This document shows positions 22,884 to 28,073 of a stretch of 28,073 nucleotides of DNA, in pieces. Position numbers and translations under genes: made by a program. The DNA lies in assembly GCA_964654695.1 (NCBI GenBank), contig CAZZKJ010000028.1, positions 1-28,073 on the forward strand, read 5' to 3'. Source of the stretch: CAZZKJ01 sp964654695. Its GTDB lineage: Bacteria > Krumholzibacteriota > Krumholzibacteriia > WVZY01. The notes under the pieces are model-generated. The model made no database searches. It was not told where the DNA came from and saw nothing but the letters and a program-made list of their open reading frames with translations. The stretch's first letter is position 1. Every line of letters starts with the position of its first letter.

Positions 22884-23882
22884 ATGAAAATTTACAGGGA
22901 AAGCGATCTTGAATGCAACTATCTGAAGGACAAGAAAATTGCAGTGCTTGGATACGGAAACCAGGGGCATGCGCATTCTCTCAACCTGCGCGACAGCGGA
23001 GCGGACGTTGTTGTCGGTGCCAGACCCGGGGGTGAAGGCTGGAAAAAAGCGCAGGATGACGGATTTGAGCCTCTAACGATAAGAGAAGCGACAACCGGAG
23101 CGGACGCCGTAATGCTTCTTCTTCCCGATGAAGTGCAGAAGAAAGTGTTTGATGAGAATATCAGGGATTTCCTGAAGCCGGATGCATCCCTGCTGTTTGC
23201 GCATGGCTTCGCCTCGGCTTTCGGTGAAATCATCCCTCCCGCAGGGCACGACGTTCTGCTGGTGGCTCCGAAAGCCCAGGGACATTATATTCGAACGCTT
23301 TACAGCAGCGGTGAGGGAGTAATATGCCTGGTCGCGGTTGAAAAAAACGCATCCGGCCGGGGACTGGAAAAAGCCCTGTCCTACGCTTCTCTAATAGGAT
23401 GTCTTCGTGCAGGCGCAATCGAAACCAGTTTTAAGGAAGAAGCTGTTACAGATCTTTTTGGCGAGCAGGTTGTTTTGTGCGGAGGTGTCCCGGAACTGAT
23501 CAAAGCGGCGTTCGAAACTCTGGTTGAAAATGGTTATCAGCCTGAGATTGCATATATCGAATGCTTGCACGAATTAAAAATCATAACTGATATTATTCAC
23601 CGGCGGGGAATAAGCGCTATGAGAAAATTCATAAGCAAAACCGCCGCATGGGGTGGGTTGGCCACCGGGGGGCAAATAATACCGTCTGAAATAAAGGAAA
23701 AAATGAAAGTAGTTTTGGAGTCGATTGAGAACGCTTCATTCGCGGAAACATGGATGTCCGAGGCGAAGTCAGGAGGGAAAAAGCTGTCGGAGTTCCTTGA
23801 ATCCGAGTCCGGTCATCCCATCGAGAGGGCAGGCAAGGAGATACGCAAGTATATGCCTAACTTGAAAGAAAGCACCCGATAA
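22884..23882 (+). CDS. ilvC: Ketol-acid reductoisomerase family protein (divergent class I)
   Basis: Class I reductoisomerases isomerise and reduce acetolactate in valine, leucine and isoleucine synthesis. I chose the ATG at 22884 because MKIYRESDLE is the family's usual N-terminus; an in-frame ATG at 22851 adds 11 residues. The 332-residue protein has the Rossmann motif GYGNQGHAH (23-31). Metal and substrate residues match the family in kind and number: His107, Lys130, Asp190, Glu194, Glu226, Glu230 and Ser251. Unusual points are the cofactor loop GARPGGEGW (45-53), where the serines that hold the NADPH phosphate are Gly and a Glu is present, APKAQGH instead of APKGPGH, and SKTAAWGG instead of the near-invariant S-x-TAEYGD. 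No other branched-chain amino acid gene is nearby. It may be a true IlvC with altered cofactor use or a repurposed paralogue. Confidence 0.87.
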   Translation: MKIYRESDLECNYLKDKKIAVLGYGNQGHAHSLNLRDSGADVVVGARPGGEGWKKAQDDGFEPLTIREATTGADAVMLLLPDEVQKKVFDENIRDFLKPDASLLFAHGFASAFGEIIPPAGHDVLLVAPKAQGHYIRTLYSSGEGVICLVAVEKNASGRGLEKALSYASLIGCLRAGAIETSFKEEAVTDLFGEQVVLCGGVPELIKAAFETLVENGYQPEIAYIECLHELKIITDIIHRRGISAMRKFISKTAAWGGLATGGQIIPSEIKEKMKVVLESIENASFAETWMSEAKSGGKKLSEFLESESGHPIERAGKEIRKYMPNLKESTR

Positions 23883-23925
23883 TACATTAATTTGTTTCTC
23901 TAATTTCACATAAGAGGCGGTTAAT

Positions 23926-24867
23926 ATGCGCAGGAATAGATGCATCCAGTTCGTTTTAATAGCAGCGGGCCTTGCCGGGGCGTTTTTCGCCGGGTGCGGC
24001 AAAGATGAGTCCGCACAAAAAGCTCCCAAGAATCCCGCACCGGTAAGAGCCAGGAAAATAGCCGGGAATTCAAACAAGAGCAATCCAATGGCCAACCTGT
24101 CGCGTGTTACTATAGATACTCTCAGGGCCAAGATGAGAGTATTCGGAGTAACACGGAGTGAATATTGGGAAACGCGCGGAGGAGAATTGGAGAATGATAA
24201 TTTCGTCGTATATTATCCTCCGGGAGAGGCAACCATTACGCACGGCATATATCTTCTCGAAGAGGCGGAGTTTGCCCGGCAGAAATTCATCAAAGTGTTC
24301 GGCACGATCCCCGCAGAAAAGCTTCGCCTGGTTACTACTCTGACAATGAACGAATTCAAGAAAAGAACAGGAAAAGACTGGTGGTTTTACTCCGACATCA
24401 GCAAGGACACTCTTATCTTCCAGCCCATTTATATACTCATCAACAGGGGATTGGGGCCTATAGGAATTACGCATGAAATCAGCAAATGGGGGGTAAACAA
24501 GATGTCGGCCAACAACGCGCCTCTTTGGCTGGTCGAAGGGCTTTCCTCTTTTGTATCAAATGAAAGGCTCATCCTTATAGACCAATTACGCGAGTTCAAA
24601 TCGATAAAAATGAAAATGTCTCCGCAAGAAGTGGAAGCCGCTTTGAAGGATAAGCGAAAGAGATCGACAACGCGGATAGCTTACTATAACGCTTTCAAAA
24701 TGGTAGAAAAACTTATTGGCGAGTATGGGACGGAGAGGATTTCAGAATTCACAGCCGCTATCGGTAAAACCGGCGGACCGCAAAAGGCTTCCCAGGCGGT
24801 ATACGATAAAAGCTACGAGACGCTGCTGAAAATTTCATCCAAGTACGCGATCACTAAAAAGAAATAA
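23926..24867 (+). CDS. Lipoprotein with a degenerate gluzincin (peptidase MA-like) domain
   Basis: A 313-residue lipoprotein. The signal peptide (RRNRC, then a hydrophobic run) ends in a lipobox FAGC, with Cys24 as the probable lipid-modified residue. A Lys/Ala/Pro-rich linker follows to about 55. The C-terminal part resembles peptidase_MA-type metalloproteases: 'GITHEISKW' (180-188), then 'PLWLVEGLSSFVS' (199-211). In active members the first motif is HExxH and the EGLA.Y glutamate is the third zinc ligand. Here His183, Glu184 and Glu204 are kept, but the second zinc His is Lys187, so activity is doubtful. AAGAGG about eight bases before the ATG supports the start. It sits between the reductoisomerase and gltX and overlaps neither. 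Confidence 0.78.
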   Translation: MRRNRCIQFVLIAAGLAGAFFAGCGKDESAQKAPKNPAPVRARKIAGNSNKSNPMANLSRVTIDTLRAKMRVFGVTRSEYWETRGGELENDNFVVYYPPGEATITHGIYLLEEAEFARQKFIKVFGTIPAEKLRLVTTLTMNEFKKRTGKDWWFYSDISKDTLIFQPIYILINRGLGPIGITHEISKWGVNKMSANNAPLWLVEGLSSFVSNERLILIDQLREFKSIKMKMSPQEVEAALKDKRKRSTTRIAYYNAFKMVEKLIGEYGTERISEFTAAIGKTGGPQKASQAVYDKSYETLLKISSKYAITKKK

Positions 24868-24884
24868 AGGGTGTTTTTTTTCAA

Positions 24885-26420
24885 ATGGATGCCGTACACA
24901 CTCGAGTCAGATTTGCCCCGAGTCCAACGGGGTATCTTCATATCGGTGGAGCAAGAACCGCTCTTTATAATTGGCTATATGCCAGACAGACCGGCGGAGC
25001 TTTCATACTGCGTATTGAAGATACCGATTCGGAACGTTCGACGACCGAATCGTATGAATCGATCATCGATGCACTGCAGTGGCTCAAACTCGATTGGGAT
25101 GAAGGACCGGAAAAAGGCGGAGAATTCGGGCCGTATCTTCAATCTTCACGGGTGGCGCTCTATCTCTCCGAAGCCGAGAAACTCTTGGAAAACCGATCGG
25201 CTTACCGCTGTTTTTGTACCAGGATTGAATTGGAGGAAATACGGAAAACGGCATTGAAAATGGGGAAGGAATCCAAATATGACGGCAAATGCCGTAATCT
25301 TCCAGATGATGAAAGCCTGCGCAGGCTGGATAAGAAAACTCCTCATGTTATAAGATTCAAAATACCGCCGGGGACGTCCCGATTCAACGATATAATACAC
25401 GGCCCGCTGGTTTTCGATAATGACGAATTGGATGATTTCGTCCTGATTAAGAGCGACGGAAAACCTGCATATAATTTTGCCGCTGCCGTCGATGATGCCC
25501 GAATGCGTATCAGCCATGTAATAAGAGGCGATGATCATATTCCTAATACTCCCAAACAGGTTCTTCTTTATAAAGCTCTTGGCTACGATCTTCCAAAATT
25601 CGCACATTTGCCGATGATCCTGGGGCAGGACCGCAGCCGCCTGTCCAAGAGGCATGGAGCCGCCTCGGTACAGGAATTCAGAAGAATGGGCTATATGAGC
25701 GATGCTCTTGTCAATTACCTGGCGCTTCTGGGTTGGGCTTATGACGATAGATCGGAATTCTTTACACCCGGCAGTCTGGTAAAGAAATTTTCTCTAAAGA
25801 AAGTGAGCAAAAATCCCGCCGCATTCGATATGGGAAAATTGAATCATATAAACGGCGAACACTTCAAGCGGATCGATATAAAGGAAAAAGCTTCCATGGT
25901 AATCCAAGCCTTGGAAACCACCGGCGTTTTGCCTCCCGATTTCCGGGTTCGGGAATGGGGAGGTGCGGACGACATTTCCGCAAACGCTTATGCTAAAAAA
26001 GGTAATTTCGGAGACGAGGTTCCGCGCCTGGCCGTTATATTGGAGGTCATGGGAAACCGTCTGAAGAATGCGGGCGACGCGCCTGCGCTGTTGAGATGCT
26101 TTTATAAAGATGACTACGAAAAAGATCCTGATGCTTACAGCCGGTATATCGGCGCCCCGGAAACAGCGGTGTTCCTGAGAAAGTTAAGTGCAGTCATCGG
26201 CAATCTCGATGTTTTCGACCGTCCGCGGATAGAAAAGGCCGTCCGTTCGCTGGCGGAATCTCTGGACGTAAAAGCGGCGCGGCTCATCCACCCGTGCAGA
26301 GTTGCGCTTACGGGCAAAAGCGTATCCCCGGATATTTTTTCCGTGATTCAACTTCTCGGAAAGAACAAGACGGTTGAGCGTCTTGAAGCAGCGGCGGGTT
26401 ACGCAGCCGGCAGGACGTAG
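24885..26420 (+). CDS. gltX: Glutamyl-tRNA synthetase
   Basis: Charges tRNA-Glu with glutamate in the cytoplasm. The 511-residue class I synthetase begins VRFAPSPTGYLHIGGARTAL-like, with the HIGH-type motif HIGG at 19-22. The KMSKS-type loop is RLSKR (252-256) in 'GQDRSRLSKRHGA'. A zinc site of the family is present: Cys109 and Cys111 (RCFCT) with Tyr132 and Cys136 (YDGKC). The C-terminal helical anticodon-binding domain is complete. The ATG is 17 bases after the lipoprotein stop; the purine-rich AAAGGG is rather far (about 12 bases). A tRNA-Glu(CTC) and a tRNA-Gln(CTG) lie 1.5 kb downstream. Whether the enzyme also charges tRNA-Gln cannot be read from sequence. Confidence 0.97.
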   Translation: MDAVHTRVRFAPSPTGYLHIGGARTALYNWLYARQTGGAFILRIEDTDSERSTTESYESIIDALQWLKLDWDEGPEKGGEFGPYLQSSRVALYLSEAEKLLENRSAYRCFCTRIELEEIRKTALKMGKESKYDGKCRNLPDDESLRRLDKKTPHVIRFKIPPGTSRFNDIIHGPLVFDNDELDDFVLIKSDGKPAYNFAAAVDDARMRISHVIRGDDHIPNTPKQVLLYKALGYDLPKFAHLPMILGQDRSRLSKRHGAASVQEFRRMGYMSDALVNYLALLGWAYDDRSEFFTPGSLVKKFSLKKVSKNPAAFDMGKLNHINGEHFKRIDIKEKASMVIQALETTGVLPPDFRVREWGGADDISANAYAKKGNFGDEVPRLAVILEVMGNRLKNAGDAPALLRCFYKDDYEKDPDAYSRYIGAPETAVFLRKLSAVIGNLDVFDRPRIEKAVRSLAESLDVKAARLIHPCRVALTGKSVSPDIFSVIQLLGKNKTVERLEAAAGYAAGRT

Positions 26421-26430
26421 GTTAATTGCT

Positions 26431-27741
26431 TCAATCCATTATGTTCACAAAACTGTGGATATTCCCTTGAAAATAGTGAAGATATTCCGGCACTGGGACG
26501 ATTTCATATCCAAACCCCTTGTAGAGATCGTAATTTTGCAAATTGTAACCGGTTAATTCAAATTTTTCGCTCGAAAGCGGCTTCAGCTTGAGACTCTTTC
26601 GAAGAGCGCTGCCGGTTTGCTCTAACATCTCCGTCGCCGTACTGAGAGATTCAGGATATATCGGCATGAAAATCCTGGTGCCGACCTGCAGGACAGCCGT
26701 CCATGACATCCATGAAGCAACGTGCTTCCACTGCATGGGAGATCGGAAAACATGAAGCCCGAGATCTTCCAGCAGTATGGCATAGTAATCGAACTCTTCC
26801 TTGGTTTTCTTTAGTCTTTCGTCCAATATGCCAAACACTTCGTTGCGGTCCCGGTCTGCCGGATATAGCGATTCGATAGCGAAGTCATGGTTGAAGACCG
26901 CTTTTTTCAGCTCGGCCTTTTCTTTTTCCCCGTAGGAGAATTGGGCAACCACCGCCTTGCTTCCCCTGAGAACAGCCATCCCCATTTCGAGCTGGGATTC
27001 AAAATACGCTTCCGAAGGAGGCAGAATGGAGGTCTTGCCTACCACTATTATGCTGTCGGCGGAAAAGAACCTCTGAATTTCATCCAGAAGCTCGATTGTG
27101 GTGCGGTTGCTTGCCTGGTACCTTCTTTGATATTCGGCGTTATCGAACAGTATTTTCTTGCCGACCAGCAGCACTTTTTTGCCTCTGCTCATCAGAAAAA
27201 CCAGATTTCCCCCTTCAAATACAAAAGGAGCCCGCACTATTTTAGTGCCCGCGGGAAATAACTGCTTTAACATTGCCATATTCTGGTTGGCACGGCTAAT
27301 AGGATCAGACGTTATTGTTGGCGAAACTACGACAGCGAGCCCTTGATTATTAGCACCGCATATTACAATGTCACGGGCCCAGGTTTTCATCATGTGCGAG
27401 GAAATTTCGGTCGTAAGAAAATTAATATTTTGCATGCCTTCCTTGCTCATCCAGGACTGGAGCCCCTTTTTGATATTTTCGGTACATATAAAATAGTTAT
27501 TGCACTCGGGTGAAAAACCCAAGAGAATGGCTGCCAATTCCTTTGCAAAGGCTTCGTTGAAGTAATCTCCCAATATAAAAAAAGCCGATCCACCCTCCTT
27601 TTGGTTTTCTTGAAACAACAGATCGGAACTCAGGGGAGTGCGGTTAATAATCCTGTTGGCAAGGAAAACAGCAAAAATAATAAAAATCAAAATGCACACC
27701 ATAGTCAGTACTCTGAATGTGCCGGATTTTTTCTGGGTCAT
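26431..27741 (-). CDS. Membrane-anchored agmatine/peptidyl-arginine deiminase-like pseudoenzyme
   Basis: A 436-residue protein with one N-terminal membrane anchor (about 11-29) and an extracytoplasmic domain. The fold resembles the guanidino-modifying (PAD/agmatine deiminase) family: 'KTWARDIVI' (119-127, the W-x-RD substrate motif), 'VVSP' (138-141), 'FEGGNLVF' (175-182, the EGGN motif) and a C-terminal 'GYEIVPVPEYL' followed by 'GNIHSFVN' (426-433). In active enzymes that last segment is G-G-x-x-H-C; here Ser430 replaces the catalytic Cys. The middle HxD motif also appears as Gln250-Leu-Glu252. Both changes suggest a binding or structural role. The gene converges on gltX with ten bases between the stops. 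The relationship is by motif order and needs a profile or structure comparison. Confidence 0.65.
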   Translation of the reverse strand: MTQKKSGTFRVLTMVCILIFIIFAVFLANRIINRTPLSSDLLFQENQKEGGSAFFILGDYFNEAFAKELAAILLGFSPECNNYFICTENIKKGLQSWMSKEGMQNINFLTTEISSHMMKTWARDIVICGANNQGLAVVVSPTITSDPISRANQNMAMLKQLFPAGTKIVRAPFVFEGGNLVFLMSRGKKVLLVGKKILFDNAEYQRRYQASNRTTIELLDEIQRFFSADSIIVVGKTSILPPSEAYFESQLEMGMAVLRGSKAVVAQFSYGEKEKAELKKAVFNHDFAIESLYPADRDRNEVFGILDERLKKTKEEFDYYAILLEDLGLHVFRSPMQWKHVASWMSWTAVLQVGTRIFMPIYPESLSTATEMLEQTGSALRKSLKLKPLSSEKFELTGYNLQNYDLYKGFGYEIVPVPEYLHYFQGNIHSFVNIMD

Positions 27742-27819
27742 ATGTCGTCCTTTTACAAATTGGGCTGTTGATTACGGACCATTCTTTTCTTCAATGTCGT
27801 CGCCGTATAGATGGCCTCC

Positions 27820-27848
27820 ATTATACATAGTAGTATTATCCGTGTACA
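27820..27848 (-). promoter_or_regulatory. Probable sigma-70 promoter of the deiminase-like gene
   Basis: On the minus strand TGTACA (27848-27843) and a perfect TATAAT (27825-27820) are 17 bases apart. Transcription would start near 27813, about 72 bases before the ATG at 27741. Confidence 0.6.
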
Positions 27849-27879
27849 TATTCGACTGAAGGATAGTATCCAAAAATGG

Positions 27880-27908
27880 TTGATTTTTGATGGATTAGCT
27901 GCTAGATT
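27880..27908 (+). promoter_or_regulatory. Probable sigma-70 promoter of the tRNA-Gln/tRNA-Glu pair
   Basis: TTGATT (27880-27885) and TAGATT (27903-27908) are 17 bases apart. The mature tRNA-Gln starts at 27919, so the primary transcript would have only a few leader bases. It is divergent from the deiminase-like gene's promoter. Confidence 0.6.
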
Positions 27909-27918
27909 TCTTAACCAT

Positions 27919-27992
27919 TGGCGAGTCGTCCAGCGGCAGGACAGCGGGCTCTGACCCCGTCAACGGAGGTTCGAATCCTTCCTCGCCAACCA
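27919..27992 (+). tRNA. tRNA-Gln (CTG)
   Basis: A full cloverleaf: acceptor TGGCGAG/CTCGCCA, D stem GTCC/GGAC, anticodon stem GCGGG/CCCGT (one G-U), loop CTCTGAC giving anticodon CTG, and T stem GGAGG/CCTTC with loop TTCGAAT. The discriminator is A, with CCA encoded at 27990-27992. The U1-A72 start (TGG) is typical of tRNA-Gln. Confidence 0.96.
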
Positions 27993-27998
27993 GATAAT

Positions 27999-28073
27999 GG
28001 CCCCTTCGTCTAGTGGTTAGGACGTATGGTTCTCAGCCATAAAACAGGGGTTCGACTCCCCTAGGGGCTACCA
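27999..28073 (+). tRNA. tRNA-Glu (CTC)
   Basis: Six bases after tRNA-Gln. The acceptor GGCCCCT/AGGGGCT has a G-U first pair. The D stem GTCT/GGAC, anticodon stem TATGG/CCATA and T stem CAGGGG/CCCCTA region pair. The loop TTCTCAG gives anticodon CTC. CCA is encoded and ends exactly at the window edge. Confidence 0.96.

Noticed and set aside
1..28073. CRISPR arrays, insertion sequences, prophage or integrase genes
   Set aside because: No regularly spaced repeats, transposase or integrase motifs or terminal inverted repeats were found; the lone excisionase-like HTH protein is not enough.

Overview
The window comes from a Gram-negative bacterial chromosome. The evidence is the C-terminus of an outer-membrane beta-barrel-like protein (DUF3078-like), a lipobox lipoprotein, a secreted M16 peptidase and sigma-54-type promoters. 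The DUF3078-like fragment and the tilS-hpt-ftsH-folP-cdaA order suggest the FCB superphylum or a nearby uncultivated lineage; that placement is inference. I see no insertion sequences, phage genes or CRISPR arrays.

Layout. Positions 1-5252 hold the tail of a barrel protein, a weak and possibly decayed ORF, guaB (IMP dehydrogenase), an alpha/beta hydrolase, an unrecognised minus-strand protein and a nitrilase-family amidohydrolase. Positions 5400-13530 form a signalling island: a two-TM chemoreceptor-like protein, a degenerate CheA-like protein ending in a receiver, a small MerR/excisionase-type DNA-binding protein, a STAS-GAF-HD-GYP protein with a ruined active site, and a Rec-GAF-HD-GYP protein with an intact one. 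Three sigma-54-like -24/-12 elements lie in this island: one before the receptor gene, one before the HTH/HD-GYP operon, and one after it in an 808-base gap. Two RNA-like foldable stretches lie between and after the operons. Positions 13984-16680 encode a double-module M16 peptidase. Positions 22699 down to 16757 (minus strand) carry tRNA-Met(CAT) with a strong promoter, tilS, hpt, ftsH, folP and cdaA. Positions 22884-26420 (plus) carry a divergent ketol-acid reductoisomerase, a gluzincin-like lipoprotein and gltX. A minus-strand membrane-anchored deiminase-like pseudoenzyme follows, then tRNA-Gln(CTG) and tRNA-Glu(CTC) at the right edge.

How the parts work together. The minus-strand operon joins tRNA modification, purine salvage, membrane proteolysis, folate synthesis and c-di-AMP synthesis, a grouping common in several phyla. 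The signalling island is the most unusual part. It keeps the architecture of chemosensory and c-di-GMP pathways, but several catalytic or phospho-accepting residues are replaced, and it may be a sigma-54 regulon with its own small RNA. Elsewhere a lipoprotein peptidase, a deiminase fold and a reductoisomerase also carry active-site or near-active-site substitutions. All family calls come from reading motifs by eye; no searches were run.
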